DNA of 64,000 nucleotides from an uncultured Litoreibacter sp. (GTDB lineage: Bacteria; Pseudomonadota; Alphaproteobacteria; Rhodobacterales; Rhodobacteraceae): NCBI RefSeq assembly GCF_947501785.1, contig NZ_CANMXB010000001.1, positions 2,313,048 through 2,377,047 of the forward strand. The letters are read 5' to 3'. A program made the translations under genes and the position numbers. The notes under the pieces were generated by a model. The model worked only from the letters and a program-made list of their open reading frames with translations. It was not told where the DNA came from and did not search any database. Shown here one piece after another: positions 34,784 to 43,262 of this stretch (position 1 is its first letter; the number at the start of each line of letters is the position of its first letter).

Positions 34784-35746
34784 TCAGGCTCCGTTTGTCA
34801 GCACCATGTAGAGATAGGCTAGATACGCGAGGGTCAAGCCGAAGCCCCACCCATACCCCATCCGCTGTCTGCGGAACACCACCGGCGCGATCAACAACGA
34901 GGCACCCAGCATCACCCACAGATCCAATTTCAAAAACGCGTCGGGGACTGGCATCGGCCCCACCAGAGACGCAATACCGATGATGGCCAGCAGGTTGAAC
35001 ACGTTGGACCCGATCACGTTGCCAATCGCCACATCCGCCTTCTTGCGGAACGCCGCCATCACCGTGGTCGCCAGTTCCGGCATGGACGTCCCGATGGCCA
35101 CAAGGGTCAGGCCAATAACGGTCGGTGACACGCCAAAATCTGTGGCAATGATCACCGCGTTGTCGACCAGCAGCTTCGCGCCCAGCGGCAGACCTATGAT
35201 GCCCGCGATCAGAAACGCGGTGATTTTCCAGCCCCGCATCGTTAGGTCCGCGCCTTCGGGTTCTTCCTCCGGCACGCCGGACCGCATATGCAGCCGCGCA
35301 TCGCGGAAACTGTCGAGCAACATGAGCGCAAGCGCCGCCAACAAAACCAACCCATGCCACCAGGTGATCGGCCCATAGAAGGCCAAACCAATGAACAGCA
35401 GCGTCCCCAAAATCATGATGACATAGCTCTTGCGCGTGTCTGATTGCGACGCGGACAGCCCAGCCAGCAGGGCCGGTATCCCCAACACCAGCAATACATT
35501 GGCCGTGTTCGAGCCGACCACGTTACCGATGGCCAGGCCCGGCTCTCCGTCAAGAATGGATTGCACCGAGATAAGCAATTCAGGCGCAGAGGTCCCAAAC
35601 GCCACAATGGTCAGGCTGACAATCAACGCCGGCACGCCCAGACGCAGCGACAGATTCACAGCGCCTTTCACCAGGGCATCTCCGGCAAACAGCAACAAAG
35701 TAAGGCCGACCGCGGCCAGCGTGAACTCGTTAATCAGCCAATTCAT
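34784..35746 (-). CDS. Calcium/sodium antiporter (CaCA family, YrbG-like)
   Basis: This 320-residue protein has two inverted repeats with the exchange motifs: GTSAPELLISVQSILDG with AIGNVVGSNTANVLLVLG, and GTSMPELATTVMAA with AIGNVIGSNVFNLLAIIG. About ten helices. It is translationally coupled to the zinc-ribbon microprotein gene upstream by a one-base overlap (TGATG). Confidence 0.95.
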   Translation of the reverse strand: MNWLINEFTLAAVGLTLLLFAGDALVKGAVNLSLRLGVPALIVSLTIVAFGTSAPELLISVQSILDGEPGLAIGNVVGSNTANVLLVLGIPALLAGLSASQSDTRKSYVIMILGTLLFIGLAFYGPITWWHGLVLLAALALMLLDSFRDARLHMRSGVPEEEPEGADLTMRGWKITAFLIAGIIGLPLGAKLLVDNAVIIATDFGVSPTVIGLTLVAIGTSMPELATTVMAAFRKKADVAIGNVIGSNVFNLLAIIGIASLVGPMPVPDAFLKLDLWVMLGASLLIAPVVFRRQRMGYGWGFGLTLAYLAYLYMVLTNGA

Positions 35747-35913
35747 CAGGTTTTGGGTCTTTCACACATGCAAGAGGACTTGCCGATCCTGAAGGACCCG
35801 CATTTCGCGCATTTGCGCTTTTCATACGCCTTAATCTTAGGGATGCGCAGCTTACCGAACATCGCCAGCACCGCCATGCCAATCAGGAAAAACGTGATGA
35901 TTTTGAAGAGCAT
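35746..35913 (-). CDS. 55-residue membrane protein with a zinc-ribbon-like Cys cluster
   Basis: This short gene encodes one N-terminal helix (LFKIITFFLIGMAVLAMFG) and a basic tail with a C-x-x-C (KCAKCGS) and a later C-x-C (SSCMCE), a likely zinc knuckle on the cytoplasmic side. It starts directly after the sppA stop and its TGA overlaps the antiporter ATG. It is below common length cut-offs. Function is unknown; context ties it to SppA and the antiporter. Confidence 0.78.
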   Translation of the reverse strand: MLFKIITFFLIGMAVLAMFGKLRIPKIKAYEKRKCAKCGSFRIGKSSCMCERPKT

Positions 35914-36723
35914 CTACAGCCCGAACCGCGCCCACAGCGCTTTGTCGTCGATCTGCGCCATGGCGTCCCCCAACAGCTGCGATCCGAACCGCTGAAAGAT
36001 CGAGCGTTTGGGGCCGTAAACCTGGAAACGCACCTTGTCGCCATACAGCTCTTTCATCTTGGGAACCACATGGCCAACACCGTCCACGAGGCCCACCTCG
36101 ATGGCGTGACCGCCAACCCAAATCTCGCCAGTGAACAGGTCCTTGTCATCCGACAAACGGTCGCCCCTGCCCTTTTGAACATGGGCTATGAAGTTGTTAT
36201 GGATCTGCTGCTGCAAAGCCTTCAGCCGTTTCACGTCAGCGGGCTTTTCGGGGCGGAACGGGTCGAGCATCGACTTGTCTTTTCCGGCCGTGTGAACGCG
36301 GCGCTCAATACCTTGGCGTTCCATCAATTCGTTGAAGCCGAAGCTGGCGGAGATCACCCCGATCGAGCCAACGATGGAGCTGTCATCCACCCAAATCTCA
36401 TCTGCGCTTGCGGCGAGCCAATACCCGCCTGAGGCCGCCACATCCTCAACAAATGCGAAGGTTTTAACCTCATGTTCCTCGGCAAGACGTTTGATGCGCG
36501 CGCCGATCAGCGAGGATTGCACCGGGCTGCCGCCGGGCGAGTTGATGACCAATGCAACGGCTTCGGGTTTGCCCTTGCGAAAGGCCTTCTCCAACAGGGG
36601 CGCAAGCCCCGCGTCGTTCAGCGTTTGGCCACGCCCGCCGCTTGCGATCACGCCGTTCATGCGAATGACGGCGACGGTTGGCTCTGATTTCATGAATGGG
36701 ATAAAGCGTTTCATCAGGGTCAT
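35914..36723 (-). CDS. sppA: S49 family signal-peptide-peptidase-type protease (SppA)
   Basis: This 269-residue protein is a short-form S49 protease. The nucleophile Ser98 lies in DVAASGGYWLA, and the general base is probably Lys150 (TAGKDKS), 52 residues on as in the Bacillus enzyme. LVINSPGGSPVQSS is the oxyanion/substrate strand. There is no clear N-terminal membrane helix, so it may be peripheral. It heads a minus-strand unit with the microprotein and antiporter genes. Confidence 0.92.
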   Translation of the reverse strand: MTLMKRFIPFMKSEPTVAVIRMNGVIASGGRGQTLNDAGLAPLLEKAFRKGKPEAVALVINSPGGSPVQSSLIGARIKRLAEEHEVKTFAFVEDVAASGGYWLAASADEIWVDDSSIVGSIGVISASFGFNELMERQGIERRVHTAGKDKSMLDPFRPEKPADVKRLKALQQQIHNNFIAHVQKGRGDRLSDDKDLFTGEIWVGGHAIEVGLVDGVGHVVPKMKELYGDKVRFQVYGPKRSIFQRFGSQLLGDAMAQIDDKALWARFGL

Positions 36724-36834
36724 GTAGAGGCCTTGGGCCTTGCAAACAAGGGGTGCGGCGGAATGTCGGTTTCAGGCTTGCGGCATTAGCCGACTTAGGG
36801 GACGGTTGGGCTGAAATTGAGAAAGGGTGCGGCC

Positions 36835-38196
36835 ATGAAAGACGACAATTTTCTGAAAGAAAACAACGCCCGCCACATGTGGCATCCGATGGCGCATCCT
36901 GGTGCCATGCAGGACCATCCGCCGCGCATCATATCAAAGGCCGAAGGGTCTACGATCACCGACCATGACGGCAACACCGTCGTCGATGGCGTGGGCGGAT
37001 TGTGGTGCGTGAATGTGGGCTATTCCTGTGACCCGATCAAAAAGGCGATTGCCGATCAAGTGGTTGAACTGCCTTACTATTCTGCCTTTGGCGGCACCAC
37101 CAACGAACCCGCGATTGAGCTGTCTTATGAGCTGCGCGAGATGTTCGCGCCCGACGGGATGGCCCGGGCGTTCTTCACCTCTGGCGGGTCTGACGCGGTC
37201 GAGACGGCGCTGCGCCTGGCGCGGCAATACCACAAGGTCAAAGGACAGCCGCAACGGACGAAGTTCTTGTCCTTGAAGAAGGGCTATCACGGCACCCATT
37301 TTGGCGGCGCTTCGGTCAATGGAAACAACCGCTTCCGCATCAATTACGAGCCGCTGATGCCGGGCTGTTTCCACCTGCCGACGCCCTATGCGTATCGCAA
37401 TCCGTTTGATGAGACCGACCCCAAAAAGCTGGGCGATCTCTGCGTGAAAGCGGCGATTGACGAGATCGAATTTCAGGGCCCCGACACGATTGCGTGCTTC
37501 ATTATGGAGCCGATCCAAGGCGCAGGCGGGGTGATTGTACCGCCTGAGCATTACATGCCCGAGATGCGCCAAGTCACTGAAAAATATGGAATTTTGATGA
37601 TCGCGGATGAGGTGATTACGGGCTTCGGGCGCTCTGGCGATTGGTCGGGGTCGCGGCATTGGGGGGTGAAGCCGGATATGATGACGATGGCGAAGGGCAT
37701 CACGTCGGGGTACTTCCCGTTCGGGGCCTGCATGGTCAGCGAGGCCGTGGCCGAGGTGTTTGAAAACGGCGATCCCGACATGGCCAGCATCTTCCACGGC
37801 TACACCTATTCCGCCCACCCCGTCGGCGCAGCGGCGGCGCTTGCGTGCATCCGGGAAAGTCAGCGGTTGAAGATCAACGAAAATGCGGCGCCGCGCGGGA
37901 CGCAGTTATTCGAAGGGCTATTGAAATTAAAGGAAAAATACGACGTCATCGGGGATGTCAGGGGCGGGCACGGGTTGATGACCGGGCTGGAATTCGTGAC
38001 CGACAAAGCGTCAAAAACACCTGCGCCGATGGCGATGTTGAAGACGGCTTTTGAAACGACTTACGAGGCCGGGGCGATGGTGCGGATTGGCGGGAACAAC
38101 CTGCTGATGTCGCCTCCGTTGGTGATCACCGAGGCCGAAATTAGCACGATATTAACCGCTCTGGAGGCGGGGGTTCAGGCGGCCAGTTCTGCCTAG
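36835..38196 (+). CDS. Class III PLP-dependent aminotransferase
   Basis: A 453-residue omega-transaminase-type enzyme. PLP-binding features: TSGGSDAVETALR, the Asp of ADEVITGFGRSG, and the Schiff-base Lys in MAKGITSGYFPFG. HMWHPMAHPGAM at the start and the YHKVKGQPQRTK segment are found in roseobacter transaminases that act on putrescine, taurine or aromatic amines with pyruvate; the donor cannot be set here. ATG at 36835 follows a GAAAGGG site; the frame opens at a TTG 18 bases earlier. It is divergent from sppA. Confidence 0.92.
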   Translation: MKDDNFLKENNARHMWHPMAHPGAMQDHPPRIISKAEGSTITDHDGNTVVDGVGGLWCVNVGYSCDPIKKAIADQVVELPYYSAFGGTTNEPAIELSYELREMFAPDGMARAFFTSGGSDAVETALRLARQYHKVKGQPQRTKFLSLKKGYHGTHFGGASVNGNNRFRINYEPLMPGCFHLPTPYAYRNPFDETDPKKLGDLCVKAAIDEIEFQGPDTIACFIMEPIQGAGGVIVPPEHYMPEMRQVTEKYGILMIADEVITGFGRSGDWSGSRHWGVKPDMMTMAKGITSGYFPFGACMVSEAVAEVFENGDPDMASIFHGYTYSAHPVGAAAALACIRESQRLKINENAAPRGTQLFEGLLKLKEKYDVIGDVRGGHGLMTGLEFVTDKASKTPAPMAMLKTAFETTYEAGAMVRIGGNNLLMSPPLVITEAEISTILTALEAGVQAASSA

Positions 38197-38249
38197 TTTG
38201 GGACAATTTGGGACAAAACATTTCGGGCCAAAACCCAAAATGTCCCAAA
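38197..38249 (+). repeat. Tandem box and inverted repeat after the aminotransferase gene
   Basis: Immediately after the stop, TTTGGGACA occurs twice in direct order (38197-38205, 38207-38215) and once inverted as TGTCCCAAA (38241-38249). The second and third copies can form a 9-bp stem with a smaller inner TTT-GGG/CCC-AAA stem. It may be a terminator-like hairpin, although a T tract is lacking, or a protein-binding site. Confidence 0.5.
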
Positions 38250-38409
38250 ACTCTGACGCGCAAAACCGCTGAAAAAATCCGCGGCTTCGCGCATTTGCGC
38301 ACGGATGCAGCAGGGGATTGGGCCGTTTACCAAGCCTTCATAGTTCGGGCCAGGCCGAGCTATGGGCGTCAGGCTTGCGCGTGGTTCCGGTCTCCGTCAC
38401 GCTGGGTCC

Positions 38410-38826
38410 ATGAAACTCAAATTGCACCACATCAATCTTTGCTCCTCAGACGTGCAGGAGATGGACCGCTTTTACCGGGACGTGCTGACATTGGGCGACG
38501 AAGACCCCGCCGAGCTGCCGCCCCTGAACACCGAAAAAGGGCTGGTGGGCGACGTGTCCTTCGTGACCGATGGCGACATTCAAATGCACCTGACCCCGCG
38601 GGACGTGTTGAATTCATTTCGCTCAGGGCAAGTGGTGAACCCGCTTGAGCGTGGCCACATCGCGTACCGGACGGATGATATCGAGGCGTTCATGAAGCAT
38701 CTGGACGCGCAGGGCGTGCCCTATTCTGACTGGGGCAGCAGCGCGGTGAAAGGGTGGCATCAGGTGTTCTTCTACGACCCCGACGGGAATGTTATCGAAG
38801 TGCATCAGATTGTGGATGTGGGGTGA
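38410..38826 (+). CDS. VOC-family (glyoxalase/dioxygenase-fold) protein
   Basis: A 138-residue single VOC domain protein. Metal-ligand candidates are His7 (LKLHHINLCSSD), the Glu/His of ERGHIAYRTDD, and the terminal Glu in GNVIEVHQI. DRFYRDVLTLGDEDP is a typical first helix. ATG at 38410 is used; the frame opens earlier without similarity. Substrate unknown. Confidence 0.88.
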   Translation: MKLKLHHINLCSSDVQEMDRFYRDVLTLGDEDPAELPPLNTEKGLVGDVSFVTDGDIQMHLTPRDVLNSFRSGQVVNPLERGHIAYRTDDIEAFMKHLDAQGVPYSDWGSSAVKGWHQVFFYDPDGNVIEVHQIVDVG

Positions 38827-39069
38827 ACCCCGGCCTTACGAGCCACATTTGGCCAATATAAGCTAAAACCGAATGTCTCTTATGCGAGACTTTTCTGCCA
38901 TTCGCTGCGCGTGTGCGATTTACGTAACGATCATTAGTCGCCCCACGGGGAGGGCGGAAAGCGGAAGTTCGCTGCATGAGCGAAGCCGCGAGTTGAAGAG
39001 CCAAGTTTCATCAAAGCCCTACTGCGTCTTTTAATAAACGCCTAAACCTGAACCGGGCGCCACATGCCC

Positions 39070-39750
39070 TTATTGGTTTTGATTGGTACAGCTGCAATTC
39101 TGTTGGCTGCCTTTTATCGTTGTTGGCAGCCTATAAAATCTGAACCCGCCGATACGGTAGTTTTCATCCAAAAAGCTGTTCTTGACGCCGTCGCCGTCCA
39201 CTGTTTCCACCGGTGTTCTTACGAGCTCGACCGGCGCGCGATAGGGATCGCCGTTATTAAGCCAGTCACCACTCAGAACCATGTCTGTGCCATCAAGTTC
39301 CCATGTCCCAAGATAGGGACGCTGAGCATAAGTCAGTTTAAATGACCCATCCTTACGAATCGACATATAGCCTTCGGCGTCAAGCACCAGCCCTTGTTCA
39401 TCGTCGGGTCTAAAAAGCCTGCTCCACAGAATGACGTAATTTTCTTCGGCGCTGCACAACTCATAACGTTGAATGGGTTCACCCGTGCTAAGGTTCCATT
39501 TCTCCTCAAACAGCGCATTCATAATTTGCTCTGAGGAGATAAGCCGTTCTGACGTCTCGAGGTCGTACCGGTGCGTCTTCGCTAGCTCTTCGTCGTCGCC
39601 GTCCTCTTGATCAAGATCATTGCGCCCTTCCGACAGAAGCGGATCGCAAAATGCAACCGGCGCGCTGGTCAGTGAACGGTTTTCGGCAAAGAGCATTGTC
39701 GGTGAAACAAGGCCGACGAAGACAATGGCGACAGGAACAGTGAACTTCAT
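39070..39750 (-). CDS. Secreted protein of unknown function
   Basis: A 226-residue protein with a signal peptide (KFTVPVAIVFVGLVSPTMLFAE). The mature part is acidic at the start (DLDQEDGDDEELAKTHRYDL) and then carries a beta-rich segment with YMSIRKDGSFKLTYAQRPYL and GTWELDGTDMVLSGDW, a pattern of lipocalin-like or META-like small-barrel domains. Two Cys pairs may form disulfides. It marks the left edge of the accessory, lower-GC region. I do not recognise the family. Confidence 0.65.
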   Translation of the reverse strand: MKFTVPVAIVFVGLVSPTMLFAENRSLTSAPVAFCDPLLSEGRNDLDQEDGDDEELAKTHRYDLETSERLISSEQIMNALFEEKWNLSTGEPIQRYELCSAEENYVILWSRLFRPDDEQGLVLDAEGYMSIRKDGSFKLTYAQRPYLGTWELDGTDMVLSGDWLNNGDPYRAPVELVRTPVETVDGDGVKNSFLDENYRIGGFRFYRLPTTIKGSQQNCSCTNQNQ

Positions 39751-39984
39751 CAACTTAACTTTCTAACGGCATCAAGACACCTAGGCTGCGTCCGTATTTG
39801 AATTTAGTCAACCGCGTCGTAATTGACCCTGACCATTCGACATTGCCCATGCTGCATGCGGGTTGGGCATAATGGAATCGCAGATTCCCTTCACATTTGT
39901 GCCTCAGAATTGGCGTTTTGGGGCGCTAGCACCGTCGTTCAACAGGCCTCCCAACATGGCAGGCGAAAACGTTGAGGGGTGCAG

Positions 39985-40854
39985 ATGTATAAGTTTTTAA
40001 AACTGGTTATAGCGTCTGCGCTCTTCGCCTGTTTGTCCACCGTTGCACATGCGCAAAAGGCGGGTGTTGGCGCATGGGAGAACCCAGACTTCACCATGCT
40101 CGGTTGGATCGAAGAAACGCCCGCTTTGGGCTGGTACTACAATTGGCGCCCCGACCAGATTTATTCCAAGACGAGCCACCGGCGGACGGTCGAATTTGTG
40201 CCGATGATCCACAGCGCTAAAGACATTAACAAACGGATCCGGTCAAACGTAACGGTACGCAATTTGCTGGCATTCAACGAGCCTGATGGCCACGGCAACA
40301 TGAGTGTAGGACAGGCCATCAAGCTTTGGCCCAAATTAGAACGGCGTGGATTGCGTTTGAGCAGCCCTGCAACCAAGCGCGGCAATACGTTGGGCAAAAA
40401 TTCCTGGCAATACCAGTTCATGAAAGAAGCGGAGGCACGTGGATTGCGCGTCGACTTTATGGCGGTCCACTACTACTCGACTAATGGCAGCATACCGGAG
40501 TTTCGCAATTGGCTGCGCGCTGTTCACGCAGCATACAAACGACCAATCTGGGTTACAGAATTTGCGCTCATAGACTGGCACCGACCATCACGTACAACAC
40601 ATCAGCAGAATGCAAAGTTTGCCACCGATGCTATTCGGATGATGGAAAGCCTCCCTTTTGTTGAGCGCCACGCCTGGTTTGCCGCCAACCCCTACAAATG
40701 GAACGGACAAACGCCCCGATTGAATCTTGTTAACAACGATCTGACCCTTACGGCGACCGGGCGGGCTTTTGATAGGGTTTTGGGGCAGATCGGATCGCGT
40801 CATGTCTCTGCCAACGACAGAACACCGCTCGGACCTCGAGCGCTGCGCAACTAA
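39985..40854 (+). CDS. GH128-like secreted glycoside hydrolase
   Basis: A 289-residue exported protein (signal peptide to about residue 23, VAHAQ). It resembles the Asl1-like/GH128 TIM barrel of beta-1,3-glucanases: GWYYNWRP near residue 49, LLAFNEPDG with the proposed acid/base Glu99, MAVHYYSTNG, and WVTEFALIDW with the nucleophile Glu192. A GAGGGG site lies ahead of ATG 39985. It stands alone, 408 bases before the glycan operon, and could trim or recycle the glycan made there. Exact bond cleaved is unknown. Confidence 0.85.
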   Translation: MYKFLKLVIASALFACLSTVAHAQKAGVGAWENPDFTMLGWIEETPALGWYYNWRPDQIYSKTSHRRTVEFVPMIHSAKDINKRIRSNVTVRNLLAFNEPDGHGNMSVGQAIKLWPKLERRGLRLSSPATKRGNTLGKNSWQYQFMKEAEARGLRVDFMAVHYYSTNGSIPEFRNWLRAVHAAYKRPIWVTEFALIDWHRPSRTTHQQNAKFATDAIRMMESLPFVERHAWFAANPYKWNGQTPRLNLVNNDLTLTATGRAFDRVLGQIGSRHVSANDRTPLGPRALRN

Positions 40855-41262
40855 GTGATGACGCAGTGGGCGGTACGTTTAATTTAGCAAAAACTAGGGC
40901 CTTGTAGATTGCTTTTTCCGGGTGTTCTGAGCAGGCGGCCCAAATGAGGGATGAAGAATCGCTTTGGCGCGGTTGCAATATCAGTCCTTTTACAGGAATA
41001 CCTATTTTTTGGCTCGAAGGCCCAATATCTTGTGTGCACGTCACCACAGTTAGCTGAAAACCATGAATAAATTTGACTTTTTTCTCAAGGGAGTGATCAT
41101 AGCGTATTATTGCATCTTTCCTATGGTTCTGCTGAAGCCTGAAGATGTGTTCGCTTTTGATTTACGAGTTGTAGTTTGTTGATAAGCATCTGGAACCATA
41201 TATCTATCGGTACTTAGGCTTACACAGAGCAGCTCGTTGTCTTTACTAGGGGGTAAGGATCG
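40855..41262. other. 408-base gap upstream of the glycan operon
   Basis: A/T-rich stretch probably holding the operon promoter and leader. One small frame at 41063-41182 could encode a 39-residue peptide with a hydrophobic centre (GVIIAYYCIFPMVLL), but no ribosome site is seen, so it is not called. Nothing else is recognisable. Confidence 0.5.
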
Positions 41263-42270
41263 GTGGGTAAGGGTAGTCCGCGCATAGTTGCGCGACGCGA
41301 GAAGGTCATTCTCGTTGCGGGAGGAGCAGGCTTTGTTGGCTCCCATCTGTGCAAAAAATTTCTGGGCCAAGGCCACAAAGTGACCTGTGTCGATAACTTC
41401 CTGACCGGAGACATTTCCAATGTCCGCGCGTTGCTGGACGATCCGAACTTTCAGCTGCTGCGCCACGACATTTGCGACCCACTTAAATGGCCCGGCCCAA
41501 TCGACGAAATATACAACATGGCCTGCGCCGCGTCGCCTAGCCGGTATCAGTCCGACCCCATTCACACGGCCAAAACATGTTTTCAGGGCACGTTGAACCT
41601 GCTTGATTTGGCCGAAGAGAAAAACGCGCGTATTCTTCAATCATCCACGTCGGAGGTGTACGGCGACCCTGAGGTCTCGTTGCAGTCGGAAGACTATCTC
41701 GGAAACGTCAATATCTGCGGCCCGCGGGCGTGCTACGATGAGGGGAAGCGCATATCCGAGACACTGATGTGGGAATATGGAACGCATAGGGGCGTCGAAA
41801 CCCGTATTGCCCGTATCTTCAACACCTACGGCCCATATATGCATCCCGAAGATGGCCGTGTCGTTTCAAACTTTGTAGTGCAAGCGCTACAGGGGGATGA
41901 CATCACGATCTATGGAACCGGGCAGCAAACCCGTTCGTTCTGCTTTATCAGCGATCTTGTCGAAGGACTAACCCGTTTGATGGCCTCTGGCGAAAAGATG
42001 CCAGTGAACCTAGGCAACCCCGTTGAATTCACCATGCTTGAGCTTGCTGAACAAGTCATTGCTAAGACCGGTTCGCGTGGTAGTAAACTTGCATATCAGC
42101 CGTTGCCCCAAGATGATCCACAACAGCGCCGCCCAGACATCACCCGTGCAAAGATGATCTTGGACTGGGCTCCTCGGGTCTCTTTATCTGATGGGCTAGA
42201 CATGACAGTCAGCTGGTACCGCGACCGGTTGATCGCGGACAGAGATGCGGCAGCTATCGCAGGGCAATGA
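41263..42270 (+). CDS. UDP-glucuronate decarboxylase (UDP-xylose synthase) family
   Basis: This 335-residue extended SDR shows the UXS pattern: GGAGFVGSHLCKKFL (NAD loop), DNFLTGD, MACAASPSRYQSDPI, STSEVYGDP, and the catalytic Y-x-x-x-K in CYDEGKR followed by RIFNTYGPYMHPEDGRV. UXS converts UDP-glucuronate to UDP-xylose. A GTG start follows an AGGGGGTAAGG site. Its stop overlaps galE (ATGA). It opens the operon uxs-galE-GT2-GH26 and should supply the donor sugar. A UDP-glucuronate supply (UGDH) must be elsewhere. Confidence 0.88.
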   Translation: MGKGSPRIVARREKVILVAGGAGFVGSHLCKKFLGQGHKVTCVDNFLTGDISNVRALLDDPNFQLLRHDICDPLKWPGPIDEIYNMACAASPSRYQSDPIHTAKTCFQGTLNLLDLAEEKNARILQSSTSEVYGDPEVSLQSEDYLGNVNICGPRACYDEGKRISETLMWEYGTHRGVETRIARIFNTYGPYMHPEDGRVVSNFVVQALQGDDITIYGTGQQTRSFCFISDLVEGLTRLMASGEKMPVNLGNPVEFTMLELAEQVIAKTGSRGSKLAYQPLPQDDPQQRRPDITRAKMILDWAPRVSLSDGLDMTVSWYRDRLIADRDAAAIAGQ

Positions 42271-43262
42271 CCACAGATAGCTCCATTCTGGTAACGGGGG
42301 GCGCAGGCTTCATCGGATCGCATGCCTGTAAGGCTCTTTCCGCTGCGGGCTACAAACCGGTGGTGTTTGACAATCTCTCAACGGGGCATGCCGACGCGGC
42401 TTGTTTTGGCCCGCTGATCGTCGGAGACATACGGGATCAGGAGGCTGTCGAAACCGCTTTGAAGGCGCATGGCATTCAAGCCGTCTTGCACTTCGCGGCC
42501 TATGCCTATGTGGGCGAAAGCGTGCACGAGCCGCTTGCGTACTACGACAACAATTTGCGGGGGTTGATGTCCGTGCTCGCTGCAACCTCGGCCTGCGGTG
42601 TTGACCGCATCGTGTTTTCGTCCAGCTGCGCGACATATGGCAGCCCGGATGGGATGCCGATCGTCGAAACAACGCCACAAAACCCCATAAACCCCTACGG
42701 GCGCACCAAGCTTATTGGCGAGCAGATGCTTTCGGATGTTGCGGCGACGTCCAGCCTCAGATTTGCAGCCCTTCGGTATTTTAATGCGGCAGGAGCCGAT
42801 CCTGACGGCCAACTGGGCGAGCGGCATAAGCCGGAAACCCACCTAATTCCGCTAGCCCTGATGGCTGCCGGGTCGCGTCGCCCGGCCTTGTCCGTCTTTG
42901 GCGATGACTACCCGACACCGGATGGTACCTGCATCCGCGACTACATCCATGTTTGCGATCTGGCCCGCGCACATGTCTTGGCTCTGGATTATTTGATGAC
43001 CGGAAAGCCCACAATCAAAGTCAACCTTGGGAGTGGGCAGGGCCATTCCATTCTTGAAATCATCCGCGAAATCGAAGCGTTCACTGGCAAGCCGCTCCCC
43101 GTCCGGTTTGAGCCCCGCCGCCCCGGTGACCCGCCGATCCTGACCGCAGATTCATCACTTGCCGCCGAGGTTCTCAGTTTTCGCACGGAAATGTCCTCCT
43201 TACGGCAGATTATCACAGATGCTGCGCCGTGGTTCGGAGTGGAGCAATATGCAGTCGCCTGA
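42267..43262 (+). CDS. galE: UDP-glucose 4-epimerase
   Basis: This 331-residue enzyme interconverts UDP-glucose and UDP-galactose (in some homologues UDP-xylose/UDP-arabinose). Motifs: GGAGFIGSHACKAL, FDNLSTGH, SSSCATYG, and catalytic YGRTK; DGTCIRDYIHVCDLA and RRPGDPPIL follow as in GalE. It overlaps uxs by 4 bases and the glycosyltransferase gene by 14, so all are co-translated. Confidence 0.93.
   Translation: MTTDSSILVTGGAGFIGSHACKALSAAGYKPVVFDNLSTGHADAACFGPLIVGDIRDQEAVETALKAHGIQAVLHFAAYAYVGESVHEPLAYYDNNLRGLMSVLAATSACGVDRIVFSSSCATYGSPDGMPIVETTPQNPINPYGRTKLIGEQMLSDVAATSSLRFAALRYFNAAGADPDGQLGERHKPETHLIPLALMAAGSRRPALSVFGDDYPTPDGTCIRDYIHVCDLARAHVLALDYLMTGKPTIKVNLGSGQGHSILEIIREIEAFTGKPLPVRFEPRRPGDPPILTADSSLAAEVLSFRTEMSSLRQIITDAAPWFGVEQYAVA

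Noticed and set aside
38827-39069. Open frames between the VOC gene and the secreted protein
   Set aside because: No ribosome sites or known families; treated as intergenic.
41063-41182. Possible 39-residue hydrophobic peptide frame upstream of the glycan operon
   Set aside because: No ribosome site and A/T-rich context; could be chance.
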